Positions 43,057 to 52,304 of a stretch of 53,368 nt of DNA are shown here, in pieces. Source of the stretch: Microthrixaceae bacterium (lineage in GTDB: Bacteria > Actinomycetota > Acidimicrobiia > Acidimicrobiales > DATDAH01); the NCBI GenBank assembly GCA_020637195.1, contig JACJWK010000022.1, positions 1 to 53,368 on the forward strand, read 5' to 3'. The position numbers and the translations under genes are program-made. Position 1 is the first letter of the stretch. Each line of letters opens with the position of its first letter. Below the pieces are notes generated by a model. That model ran no database searches, was not told where the DNA came from, and saw nothing but the letters and a program-made list of their open reading frames with translations.

Positions 43057-43263
43057 ATGACCAGCTACGAGGTGACGCTGACCGACCGCAGCGTCGAGCG
43101 CATCGTCGGCGCCGACGCCTACCAGCAGGAGGGGCAGATGACCACGTTCTTCCGCCGGGACGGCGGTCGATCGGTGGTCGACAGCTGGGCCACCCGCATC
43201 GCCAGCTTCCGCACCTCCGAGATCTTGATCATCCGCCGGGCGCTCGACGAACCGGCGGCCTGA
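43057..43263 (+). CDS. Small conserved-looking protein of unknown function (68 residues)
   Basis: Codes for 68 residues from ATG 43057, supported by a textbook AGGAGGA ribosome site. It has no signal or membrane helix. The sequence alternates charged and hydrophobic residues (YEVTLTDRSVERIVGADAYQ, MTTFFRRDGG, FRTSEILIIRR) in a way that suggests a small mixed alpha/beta domain, perhaps four strands. I do not recognise the family. It lies alone between the broken glycosylase gene and the mannosyltransferase operon, behind DnaA-box-like repeats. It is outside the damaged stretch and looks intact. Confidence 0.7.
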   Translation: MTSYEVTLTDRSVERIVGADAYQQEGQMTTFFRRDGGRSVVDSWATRIASFRTSEILIIRRALDEPAA

Positions 43264-43283
43264 GGCCCCGGCCGAGGGCGCCA

Positions 43284-43329
43284 GATGACGATCTGATGAC
43301 GTTGGGGGCGAAAGGGCCCGTGGTAGGTT
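43284..43329 (+). promoter_or_regulatory. Promoter with response-regulator-like direct repeats, mannosyltransferase operon
   Basis: GATGACG occurs at 43284-43290 and again at 43295-43301, 11 bases apart (about one helix turn), as in OmpR/PhoP-type activator sites. It is followed directly by TTGGGG (43302-43307), a 16-base gap and TAGGTT (43324-43329). ATG 43366 is 36 bases further on. Confidence 0.45.
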
Positions 43330-43365
43330 CTCACGGCCCCGTCCGAGCGGTGGCCCCGCACCCGA

Positions 43366-44649
43366 ATGACCTCCACCGCCACCGAGACCGAGCACCCCGA
43401 CCCCTCGTCCGGCGAGGGCGACGACCGAGGCCCGGGGACCGCCCCGGCTGACCCGAGCGATCGGGGCGGATCGTCCGACGAGCGACGGGCGTGGCGCGGG
43501 GCCCTGGTCAAGGGCGCGGTCGCCTACGTCGTCTCGCGGGTCATGGTGATCGCCGGCGCCGGGATCGTGGCGGCGCAGCGGGGTGTGGACGCCAACGTCG
43601 AGAACGTGCCCCGTCCCGAAGGGGCGCAGACCTTCATCGTCCAGGTGCTCGACTCCTGGGACGGCAACTGGTACATGGAGATCGTCCGGGGGGGCTACCC
43701 CCGCCAGATCCCCGCCGACATCACGTACTTCCAGGTCGAGGCCCGGGCCGCCTTCTTCCCGCTGTACCCGATGCTCGTCCGCGCCTTCGACCGCGTCCTG
43801 CCCGGCAGCGAGGTCTTCGCCGGCATCTTCGTCAACGCGCTGCTCGGCCTGCTCGTGGTGTTGATGGTGGGCCTGCTCGCCCGGGAGCTGTTCGGCACCG
43901 TGCCCGCCGAGCGGACCATGGTCCTGATGGCGCTGTTCCCCGGCAGCTTCGTCCTCAGCTTCGCCTACAGCGAGGCCCTGCTCATCCTGCTGGCCGCCGC
44001 CTGCCTGCTCCTCCTCCACCGGCGCCAGTGGCTGCTCGCGGGCGTGGTGGCCGCCCTGGCCACCGCCACCCGCCCGAACGGCGTGGCGGTCGCGGCCGCG
44101 TGCGGCGTCGCCGCGCTCATCGCCATCTGGCAGGACCGCGAGTGGAAGGCGTTGATCGCCCCGGTGCTGGCCCCCCTCGGCTTCATCGCGTTCCAGTGGT
44201 ACCTGCGCGTGCACACCAGCGAGGACTGGGCGTGGTTCCGGGTGCAGCGCGAGGCGTGGGCGGAGGGCACGAGCTTCGGCGCGACGGCCCTCCAGGACAC
44301 GTTCGGCTTCCTGACCCACCCGTTGAACTCCCCCACCGACGTGCTCACCACCACGTCGCTCGTCGCGATGTTCGCCCTGCTCTGGACCGCGTGGAAGAAG
44401 CGCCTCCCCTGGCCGATGGTCGCCTACGTCGGCGTCGTCCTCGCCCTCATGTTGATCCCCGAGACCGTGACGGCCCGGCCGCGCTTCGTCTACACGGCCT
44501 TCCCGCTGTTCCTGTCCGCGGGGGCGTGGTGGCCCGACGACGACGAGCGGAGCTGGGCCCACGACGGCTGGACCCTGCTCATCGCGCTCTGCGCCGCCGG
44601 GCTGGTGACCCTCACCGCCCTCTACGGGGTCTACGGCGCGATCCCGTGA
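43366..44649 (+). CDS. PIG-V-like mannosyltransferase (GT-C)
   Basis: Codes for 427 residues. A hydrophilic N-terminal tail of about 45 residues precedes about ten transmembrane helices. The PIG-V-type signature follows the first helix: LDSWDGNWYMEIVRGGYP (about residues 93-110), then FFPLYPMLVRAF and, later, TRPNGVAV. These GT-C enzymes move mannose from a polyprenyl-phosphate donor onto a glycolipid on the outer side of the membrane. In actinobacteria relatives act on phosphatidylinositol mannosides and on protein O-mannosylation. It is the first gene of the second envelope operon and its stop overlaps the AftD-like gene as GTGA. The GT2 gene further down could supply its polyprenyl-phosphomannose. 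Confidence 0.88.
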   Translation: MTSTATETEHPDPSSGEGDDRGPGTAPADPSDRGGSSDERRAWRGALVKGAVAYVVSRVMVIAGAGIVAAQRGVDANVENVPRPEGAQTFIVQVLDSWDGNWYMEIVRGGYPRQIPADITYFQVEARAAFFPLYPMLVRAFDRVLPGSEVFAGIFVNALLGLLVVLMVGLLARELFGTVPAERTMVLMALFPGSFVLSFAYSEALLILLAAACLLLLHRRQWLLAGVVAALATATRPNGVAVAAACGVAALIAIWQDREWKALIAPVLAPLGFIAFQWYLRVHTSEDWAWFRVQREAWAEGTSFGATALQDTFGFLTHPLNSPTDVLTTTSLVAMFALLWTAWKKRLPWPMVAYVGVVLALMLIPETVTARPRFVYTAFPLFLSAGAWWPDDDERSWAHDGWTLLIALCAAGLVTLTALYGVYGAIP

Positions 44650-47600
44650 GCGGGCGCCGCCGCCGCACCGCGCTCGAGCTCGCGGCGCTGGCGCTGCTCG
44701 CCTACGTCCCCGCCCTCACCGCGGCGCCCGGCCGCGTCCCGGCCGACACCAAGCTGTACCTGTACCTGGACCCGGGCCGCCAGCTCGCCGACGCGCTGTG
44801 GTCGTTCGACACGCGCCAGTTCGCGGGGTGGGTGCCCCACCAGATCATCGGCTACCTCTGGCCCAGCGGCCCGTGGTACTGGCTGTTCGACCGGCTCGGC
44901 GTGCCCGACTGGATCGCCCACCGGCTCTGGTTGGGCACGATCCTGCTCGCGGCCGGCGCGGGGGTGCGGTGGGCCGCCCGACGCCTCGACCTCACGCCGA
45001 CGGCGGCGCTGACGGCGGCCGTCGTGTACCAGCTGTCGCCCTACGTGCTCGCCTACGTCTCCCGCACCTCCGTGCTGCTCCTGCCGTGGGCGGCGCTCGG
45101 ATGGCTCGTGGGGCTGACCGTGGGCGCCGCCACGCGCACGCGCTGGCGGGACGCGGCGTTCTTCGCCCTCGTCGTGGCCACCGTGGGCGGCATCAACGCC
45201 ACCGCGCTGTTGATGATCGCCCCGGTCCCCCTGCTCTGGCTGGTCGACGCCGCCGCCCGGGGGGCCATCACGTGGCGGCGTGCCGGGCGCACCGTGGTCA
45301 CCCTCGGCGGGCTCTCGCTCGGCGTCTCGCTGTGGTGGATGACCGCGCTCGCGATCCAGGCCCGCCACGGCGCCGCGGCGCTGTCGTTCAGCGAGACGCT
45401 CGAGGCCGTCTCGTCCACCGCGGTGAGCAGCGAGGTGCTCCGCGGCCTGGGCTACTGGCTGTTCTACGTCGGCGACCCGGTGACGGCGGCGACCACGGCG
45501 TCACGGGCCTACCAGGAGCAGCCGGCGCTGCTCGCGACCGGCTTCGCGCTGGTGCTCGCCGGCGTGGCCGGGCTGGTGCTCGTCCGCTGGGCCCACCGAC
45601 GCTTCGCCGCGCTGTGCCTCGCCGCCGGCGTGGTGCTGGCGGTCGGCGCCTATCCGATCGACGACCCGTCACCGCTCGGCGCGGCGCTGGCCGACTCGTC
45701 GCGCTCCACCCTCGTCCTCGCGCTGCGCAGCAGCACCCGCGCGGTGCCGATGGTGGTGTTCGCGCTCGCGCTCGGGGCCGGCGCCCTCGTCACCGCCGCC
45801 GGCCGACTGCGGCCGCGGGTCGGCGTCGCCGCGGCCGTCGCGCTCGTCGTGGTGGCCGCGCTCAACCTCCCGCCGGCCTGGACCGGGGGCTTCGTCGACC
45901 CCGACCTCGACCGCCCGCAGGCGCTGCCGTCCTGGTGGCTCGACGCGGCCGCGGACCTCGATGCCGCCCCGGGTGACGGGCGGGTCCTCCAGGTCCCCGG
46001 CATGGAGTTCTCGACCTACCGGTGGGGCCACACGGTCGACCCGTTGCTGCCCGGCATCAGCGAGCGACCCCTGCTCACCCGCGACCTGCTCCCGCTCGGC
46101 AGCCCGGCGGCGATGGACACGCTGTACGCGCTCGACGACCGGTTCCAGGAAGGGGTCGCGGAGGCCGACGCGGTGGCGCCCGTGGCCCGGCTCCTGGGCG
46201 CCGACACCGTCCTCGTGGCCCCCGAGGTCGCGTTCGAGCGCTACCGCACGCCGCGCCCCGAGCCCACGTGGCAACGCTTCGCCGAGGGTGTCGACGGCCT
46301 GGGCGAGCCGGTGACCTACGGCCCCCCGGCGCCCAACCTCGCGCCGACGGATCCGCCGGCCGCCGCGATGGTCGACGAGGCCGCGGTCGCCCTCGACCGG
46401 GACGGGCGGCTCGGCGCGGCCGTCCCTCCCCTCGCCCTCCTGCCCGTCGAGGACCCGAGGCCGTCGTGCACGTCGGCGGTCGGACCGTCGTGCTGGCCGG
46501 GAGCGGCGACGGCGTGGTCGACGCCGCCTGCCACGCTGATCGACGGCCACGAGACCATCCGCTGCGGCCGCCACCGAGGACCTCGGTGCCGCCGTGGCCG
46601 ACGCCGACCTCGTGGTGGTCACCGACGGCAACCGCCGGCGCCCGCCGGTGGCGGGGCAGCCAGGACGTGTGGGGGTTCACCGAGGACCCCGACCACCCGG
46701 CCCTGCTCGAGACGACCCGCCGACCACCGCCTCGAGGTGTTCCCCCGACGAGCAGGAGGCGAACCAGACGACCGCCGTGCAGGAGGGCCCGCTGCGGGCC
46801 ACCGCCAGCGCCTACGGGGAGCCGGACGCCTACCGGCCCGAGTCGCGCGCCGCGATGGCCGTGGACGGCGACCCGGGCACGGCTGGGTCCCGACCGGGCC
46901 GACCCCTCGGCGAACGGATCCGGGTGGACGCCGCTGAGCCCGTCGACGCCTTCACCGTCCTCCAGGCGCGCGTGCTCGCGCCGCGGTGGATCACGAGGTC
47001 CGCGTCACCACCTCGACCGGCGAGGAACGGACGATCCCGCTCGAAGAGGCCTCCCGTCGACGGCCGGGAGATCGCCCTCGACCAGCCCGCCGACTGGTGG
47101 GAGCTCGAGATCACCGGGACCAACGTGGCCCCGGCAGCCGCGTACCCGAACCAGGGCCCGGTCGGCTTCGCGGAGATCTCCACCGAGCTCGGCGCGAGCC
47201 GCGAGGTCGTCGAGCTCCCCGGAGACGCGCTCGCCGAGGTCGGTACCGACACCGCCGTGGCCATCGTGCTGGCACGCCTGCGGACCGATCCGCTCGACCG
47301 GTGGCGGGGCCGACCGGAACTCGCTCGTCCGTCGCTTCACGCTGGCCGCACCCCAGGCCCTGCGTCCGACGACCACCGTCCGGGTCGACCGGGGAGCGTC
47401 CGACCCGACCGTGGCGGCCCTGTTCGGTGTCCGCACCGCCACCAGCTCCGAGCACCTGGCGGGTGACCTCGCGTCCGGGGGCTGGGCCGCGGTGGACGGC
47501 GACGACCGGACCGCCTGGCTCACACCCTTCGGCGGGACCGGGCGCGACGCTCACCGTCCCGACCGCAGGCCCACTCGGCCCGCTCGAGCTGGAGGTCGCG

Positions 47601-48857
47601 ACCGGTGCGGGCGTCGGGCAGGTGCGAGAGGTCGAGCTGCACCGGGGCGGCCAGCGCCTCACCGTCGCGCTCGACCCCGGCACCACCACGCAGCGCCTGG
47701 ATCCCGGGCCCCTCGCCGAGGCCCGGGGCCCCTTGACGCTGCGCATCACCGCCACCGACGACGCCACGACGGTCGACCGGCGCTACGGCGAGACGACGCT
47801 CCTGCCCGTCGGCATCGCGGAGCTGTCGGGCCCCGGGCTCGACGCCCAGGGCCTGCCCACGCGGCTCGACGGTGGCTGTCGGTCCGACCTGCTCGAGGTC
47901 GACGGGACCCCGGTCGCGCTGCGGGTCCGGGGCGACCGGGCGGCGGCGCTCGCCGGCGAGCCGCTCGACGTCGTCCGCTGCGGCGCGGGCTCGGGGGATC
48001 CCCTCGCCCTCGCCCGCGGCGAGCACCTCGTGACCAGCGCCCCCGGCTCGACGACGGGTCTGGACGTGGATCGCGTGGTGCTGACCAACGAGGCCGCCCG
48101 GGCCCGGTTGGCCGAGGCGCCCCCCGAGACGCCCTCGGTCGAGGTGTCGGGCGGCCGCACCGATCAGACGGTCACGGTCGGGCCCTGTCCCGACGGGTGC
48201 TGGCTCGACCAGGGCATCGGATGGAACCCGGGCTGGGAGGCTCGCGTCGACGGCGAGTCGCTCGGCGCGCCGGTGCCCATCAGCGGCGGCACGAACGGCT
48301 GGTTCCTCCCGCCCTCCGACACCACCACCACGGTGACGCTGCGCTGGGGCCCGCAACGCTGGACCTGGGCGGGCCTCGGCCTCTCGCTCGTCGCGATAGT
48401 CGCGTGCGTCGTGCTCGCCGTCGCCGACCGCCGTCGCTCGCCGGGCGGCCCCGCCGCGCGCGACGCCGTCCCGTCGCTGGCCTGGCCGGCGGTGCGCGAC
48501 GCCGGTCGCCACCACGTCGTGTGGGCGGTCGCGTCGGCGGCCACGGCCGTGCTCGTCGCCCCCTCCTGGGCCGTGCTGGCCCTGGCCCTCTCGCTGCCGC
48601 CGGTGCTGTGGCGCCGCTCGCGCCTGGTGGGGGTGATCGGGCTCGTGGGCCTCGCGGGCGTGGTCGGCGCCGTCGTGGTGCGCCAGGCCCACTTCCAGAA
48701 CCTGGCCGGGTTCGGCTGGGTGACCACGGTGGCCGCCGCGCACCGCCCCGCGCTCACGATGGTGCTCCTGATCGTGGCCTCCACCCTGCCGGGGCCCGGG
48801 CGGTCGCCCGCTAGCCTCCCGGGGTCCGCTCCCGAGCCAGGAGGCCACCCCGGGTGA
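44646..48857 (+). pseudogene. AftD-like arabinofuranosyltransferase homologue (third), frameshifted in its middle
   Basis: GTG 44646 overlaps the previous stop. The reading frame is clean to about 46450, giving about 600 residues. These include the loop DTKLYLYLDPGRQLADALWS after helix 1, about ten helices and the start of the outer domain. Between about 46450 and 47550 the conserved text jumps among the three frames at least eight times. Pieces are VVHVGGRTVVLAGSGDG, QDVWGFTEDPDHPALLETT, DQPADWWELEITGTNVAP, LAAPQALRPTTTVRVDRGA and GGWAAVDGDDRTAWL. From about 47550 one frame runs cleanly through NPGWEARVDGESLG and a C-terminal helix group to TGA 48855-48857. That stop again overlaps the next GTG. 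The intact product would be about 1400 residues. Because both ends keep exact operon junctions, sequence error is the favoured explanation. Confidence 0.83.
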
Positions 48858-50265
48858 GCGTCCCGGTCCGTCCCGACACCGAGCCCGATCGCGTCGCCGA
48901 GCCCGCCGACGCGCCGCCCGCCGAGCCCGGCCGCCGGCAGTTCTTCCGGTGGCTGGGGCTCATCGCCCTCGGCGCCCTCGTCCTGCGGGTCGGCTACGTC
49001 CTGGTGTTCAAGCGGGACGAGCCGGCCATCGGCGACGCGATCTACTACTCCAACCAGGCCATCCGCCTGGCGGAGGGACGCGGCTTCATCCACCCCTTCG
49101 ACCACATCCCGGCGGCCGACCACCCCCCGCTCACCGCGCTGGCGATGACCCCGGTGGCCTGGGTGTTCGGGACGAGCCTGCTCGCGCAACGGCTCGCCAT
49201 GGCGGTCGTCGGCACCCTGACCGTCGCCGGCCTGGGCGTGCTCGGCCGCACGGTCAGCGCGAGCAGCCGAGTCGGCCTCGTCGCCGCCGGGCTCGCCGCG
49301 CTCTACCCGAACCTGTGGCTCAACGACGGGGTCGTGATGTCCGAGTCGATCGCCACCCTCACCCTGGTGGCGGTGTTCCTCGCCCTCTATCGCTTCCAGG
49401 GCCGCTACACCGCCGGGCGCCTGGCGGTGGTCGGGGCGCTGTGCGGGCTCGCCGTCCTCGCCCGGGCCGAGTCGGCGCTCCTGTTGCCCCTCGTCGTGTT
49501 GCCCACGGTGTGGTTCACCAGCGACCGCCCGGCGCGCCAGCGCCTCGGGGTCGTGGTCGTCTCCGGCCTCGCCGCGCTCGCGGTGATCCTGCCCTGGACG
49601 GCCTACAACCTGACCCGCTTCGAGGAGCCGGTCCTGTTGTCGACCAACGACGGCCTCACGATCCTCGGCGCCAACTGCGACGACACCTACTACGGCGACG
49701 GTGTCGGCCTGTGGTCGTTCGCCTGCCCCTTCACGGTGCCGATCCCGCTCCCGGACCCGCTGCCGTCGTCACCCGACTGCGCGCCCCCGCCGGACGACCC
49801 GTTCGCCTGCGCCGACCAGTCCGAGGTGTCCAAGGCCTTCCGCCAGGCCGGGATCGACTACATCAGCGACCACACGTCGCGCCTCCCCGTCGTGGCCGTC
49901 GCCCGCGTGGGGCGCATCTGGGGCGTGTACGCGCCCGGCCAGATGGTGGCGTACAGCGAAGGCGACCTCGAGGTGACCGGCGAGGGGCGCGAGGGCTGGG
50001 CGTCGTGGTGGGGCTACGCCATGTGGTGGGCGATGGTGCCGCTGTCGGTCTATGGCGATGTCGTGCTGCGCCGCCGGGGCGGCTGGTGCTGCCGCTCGTG
50101 ATGACCGCGGCCGTCGTCACCGTGACCGCGGTCGCGTTCTACGGGCTCGTGCGCTTCCGCATCCCCGCCGAGGTCGCGGCCGTCGTGCTCTCGGCGGCCG
50201 CCCTCGACGCCCTGGCGCGGGCACGCCACCGACGGGGCGCGACCGGTAGCGTGGCGCCGCCATGA
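48854..50265 (+). pseudogene. ArnT/RgtA-like GT-C glycosyltransferase with a single frameshift near its end
   Basis: GTG 48854 opens a frame that ends early at 50101. The family sequence continues in the neighbouring frame from about 50085 (RLVLPLVMTAAVVTVTAVAF, then YGLVRFRIPAE) to a TGA at 50263-50265. The expected protein is about 470 residues. Motifs are KRDEPAIGDAIYYSNQAIRL (the GT39/RgtA acidic loop after helix 1), HIPAADHPPLTAL, NDGVVMSESIATL and ARAESALLLPL. RFRIPAE is a typical family ending. These enzymes transfer a sugar from a polyprenyl-phosphate donor outside the membrane. The frame switch lies in a G-rich run (about 50075-50090), prone to length errors. The restored stop overlaps the GT2 start as ATGA, as expected for this operon. 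Confidence 0.82.
50247..50252 (+). promoter_or_regulatory. Leaderless -10 box TAGCGT before the GT2 gene
   Basis: TAGCGT followed by 9 bases and ATG 50262, inside the end of the preceding gene. It would allow the GT2-DUF2304 pair to be made separately from the long operon. The flank CCGGTAGCGT is identical to that at 7390-7399. Confidence 0.45.
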
Positions 50266-51026
50266 CGACGCGAGGGCCGGCGGAGCTGCTGTTCATCATC
50301 CCGGCCTACAACGAGGAGGCCGCGCTGCCCGGCGTCCTCGACGAGCTCGCCGGGGCCTACCCCGACGCCGACGTCGTCGTGATCGACGACGGCTCGGTCG
50401 ACGCCACCGCGGCGGTCGCCCGCGTGGGCGGAGCGGTCGTGCTCCAGCTCCCGTACAACCTGGGCATCGGGGGCGCCCTGCGCACCGGCTTCCGCTACGC
50501 GGTCCGCAAGGGCTACCAGCGGGCCGTCCAGTTCGACGCCGACGGCCAGCACCACCCCGACGAGGTGCCGGCGCTGCTCGCCGCCCTCGACGCCGGCGCC
50601 GACATGGCCGTCGGGAGCCGGTTCTCCGACGGCCAGCCCGGCTACCGGGTGGGCCGCCTCCGCAAGGCGGCGATGGGGGTGCTCACCATCACGATGCGCC
50701 GCATCGCGGGGCGCCACTTCAGCGACACGAGCTCGGGGTTCCGGGCCTTCTCCCGGCCGGTGCTCGAGTTCTTCGCCGACACCTACCCCGCCGAGTACAT
50801 GGAGTCGGTCGAGGCGCTGTTCTCGACCGTGCGCGCCGGGTACGAGGTGGTCGAGGTCCCGGTGCAGATGCGGGGCCGGGCCCTGGGGGCGCCGTCCAAC
50901 CGCACCTGGCGGCTCGTGTACCACTACCTGCGACTCTTCGTCGTGCTGCTCGCCGCGGCCCCGCGACGCAAGCGGGCGACCCCTCCCCCGGCGGGCGCCA
51001 CCGCGCCGTCCGAGGCGGCGTCGTGA
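50262..51026 (+). CDS. GT2 polyprenyl-phosphate sugar synthase (DPM-like)
   Basis: Codes for 254 residues. The GT-A fold begins FIIPAYNEEAALPGVLDEL; nucleotide binding is at VVVIDDGSVDAT. NLGIGGALRTGFRYAVRKGY and the metal DXD in FDADGQHHPDEV follow, then DTSSGFRAFSRPVLEFF. There is no transmembrane anchor, so it is the soluble DPM1-like form. It would transfer mannose, glucose or a related sugar from an NDP-sugar to polyprenyl phosphate at the inner face of the membrane. That makes donors for the GT-C enzymes encoded upstream. ATG 50262 overlaps the restored end of the previous gene (ATGA). GTG of the DUF2304 gene overlaps its stop (GTGA); GT2-DUF2304 pairs are common in actinobacteria. Confidence 0.92.
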   Translation: MTTRGPAELLFIIPAYNEEAALPGVLDELAGAYPDADVVVIDDGSVDATAAVARVGGAVVLQLPYNLGIGGALRTGFRYAVRKGYQRAVQFDADGQHHPDEVPALLAALDAGADMAVGSRFSDGQPGYRVGRLRKAAMGVLTITMRRIAGRHFSDTSSGFRAFSRPVLEFFADTYPAEYMESVEALFSTVRAGYEVVEVPVQMRGRALGAPSNRTWRLVYHYLRLFVVLLAAAPRRKRATPPPAGATAPSEAAS

Positions 51027-51526
51027 CCGCGACGCTCGCCGCCGCCCTGCTGCGCCTGGCCGGCGGCCCCGGCGACGCGGCGCCGGTCGACGACGTGCAC
51101 GCCATGAGCCTCGGCGGCCGCATCCTGGTGGCCGTCCTCACCGCGCTCACCCTGCTGTTCCTGCTGCGGCTGGTGCGGCGGGGCCAGCTCCGCGGCAAGT
51201 ACGCCCTGCTCTGGCTCGCCGTGGGAGCGGCGATGGTGGGCTTCGCCATCTACCCGGACGTGCTGGTCCCCGTCTCGGACGTGCTCGGCATCAGCTACGA
51301 GCCCGCCATCTTGTTCCTCGCCGCGATCGGGTTCCTGTTCATCGTCATCGTGCACTTCTCGTACGAGCTGTCCCGGCTCGAGGACCGCACCCGCACGCTC
51401 GCCGAGGAGCTGGCCCTGCTCCGGGCCGACACGACCGAGCCCGCGCCCCCCGACGCCGCGCCCGGAGACGCCCCACCCGGAGACGCCCCACCCGGAGACG
51501 CCGCGGACTCGGGGCCCGGCGGCTGA
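51023..51526 (+). CDS. DUF2304 membrane protein
   Basis: Codes for 167 residues from GTG 51023; a later ATG would shorten it by 27 residues. It has three hydrophobic helices: ILVAVLTALTLLFLLRLV; YALLWLAVGAAMVGFAIYP; AILFLAAIGFLFIVIVHF. A short coiled coil follows (ELSRLEDRTRTLAEELALL). The tail is Pro/Asp/Gly-rich, made by a 15-base tandem repeat (51461-51505). RGKYALLWLAVG is the DUF2304 hallmark. The family regularly accompanies soluble DPM-like GT2 enzymes and is thought to anchor them or help deliver the polyprenyl-linked sugar. Here it is translationally coupled to such a gene. It is the last gene of the second envelope operon. Confidence 0.88.
   Translation: MTATLAAALLRLAGGPGDAAPVDDVHAMSLGGRILVAVLTALTLLFLLRLVRRGQLRGKYALLWLAVGAAMVGFAIYPDVLVPVSDVLGISYEPAILFLAAIGFLFIVIVHFSYELSRLEDRTRTLAEELALLRADTTEPAPPDAAPGDAPPGDAPPGDAADSGPGG
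51461..51505 (+). repeat. 15-base tandem repeat, three copies
   Basis: CCCGGAGACGCCCCA at 51461-51475 and 51476-51490, and a third copy with two changes near its end at 51491-51505. It encodes the PGDAP repeat in the C-terminal tail of the DUF2304 protein and is likely variable in length between strains. Confidence 0.8.
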
Positions 51527-51546
51527 GCGGCGCTCAGGCGGCCGGG
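51515..51546. terminator. Bidirectional hairpin containing both convergent stop codons
   Basis: CTGAGC (51523-51528) pairs with GCTCAG (51532-51537) around GGC. Flanking CCCGG.../...CCGGG extends the stem to about 14 pairs with one bulge. The TGA of the DUF2304 gene (51524-51526) and the complementary stop of the methyltransferase gene (51534-51536) both lie in the stem. Confidence 0.55.
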
Positions 51547-52304
51547 TCGACGGCCCGGGACTCGACGATGAGGCCGTCGGCCACGAACGGGGCCCAGCCC
51601 CGCCCGATGCTGCGCTCGAGGAACAGCACGAAGCGCCCGGCGAGCCCGAGGACCCGCCCCTTGGCCCCCTCGCCCCGCGCCTGTTTGACCGAGGGCACGT
51701 AGGTGGCCGTGCGCACGTGCTCCCAGCCGTGACGGCGGAGCAGGTTGGTGAGGGTGCGCCAGCTGAACAGCACGACGTGGTCGGGATGGTTGATCTCGGC
51801 GCCGGCGAGGGCGGCGAACCCGTTCAACAGCCCCGAGGCGTTGGGGGTGGTGAGCACCAGCGTGCCGCCGGGAGCCAGCAGCCCGTGGAGCCCGTCCAGG
51901 AACGAGCCCGGGTCGTCCAGGTGCTCGATCACCTCGCCCGCGATGACGAGGTCGGCCGGCTCCAGCCCGAGGCCGGACAGGCCGTCGGGGTCGCGCCCGT
52001 CGGCGACGTGCGCCTCGAAGCCCCGGGCCCGGGCGCGCTCGACCCCGGCCTCGTCGACGTCGATCCCCACCAGCGACGTGGCCACGTCGGCGAGGTGCTC
52101 GTGCAACCACGTGCCGGCCTGCGCCTGCATGTCCTCGTAGCCGGCGTCGACGAAGCCGACGTGGATGACCCGCTTGGCCCGGGCGAGCCCGGTGACGTAC
52201 TGGATCCGGTCCACCACCCGGGCCTCGGGCAGCGTGTGGACCATCTCCAGCTGCGCCTGGGCGGCGCCACCGCGAGTGGTCGGGGTGGCGGGGTGCTCGG
52301 TCAT
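51534..52304 (-). CDS. Class I SAM-dependent methyltransferase
   Basis: Codes for 256 residues. The SAM site appears as VIHVGFVDAG (a modified motif I) and VGIDVDEAGVERARARGFEA. Motif II is LVIAGEVIEHLDDPGSFLDG, and motif III is APGGTLVLTTPNASG. The family is the Methyltransf_11/23-type (UbiE/COQ5 fold) often found in lipopolysaccharide-like glycan clusters. The region NHPDHVVLFSWRTLTNLL matches those members. The likely substrate is a sugar of a lipid-linked glycan; this is inference. ATG 52304 overlaps the deacetylase stop (ATGA), and the gene converges with the DUF2304 gene. Confidence 0.85.
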   Translation of the reverse strand: MTEHPATPTTRGGAAQAQLEMVHTLPEARVVDRIQYVTGLARAKRVIHVGFVDAGYEDMQAQAGTWLHEHLADVATSLVGIDVDEAGVERARARGFEAHVADGRDPDGLSGLGLEPADLVIAGEVIEHLDDPGSFLDGLHGLLAPGGTLVLTTPNASGLLNGFAALAGAEINHPDHVVLFSWRTLTNLLRRHGWEHVRTATYVPSVKQARGEGAKGRVLGLAGRFVLFLERSIGRGWAPFVADGLIVESRAVDPAA

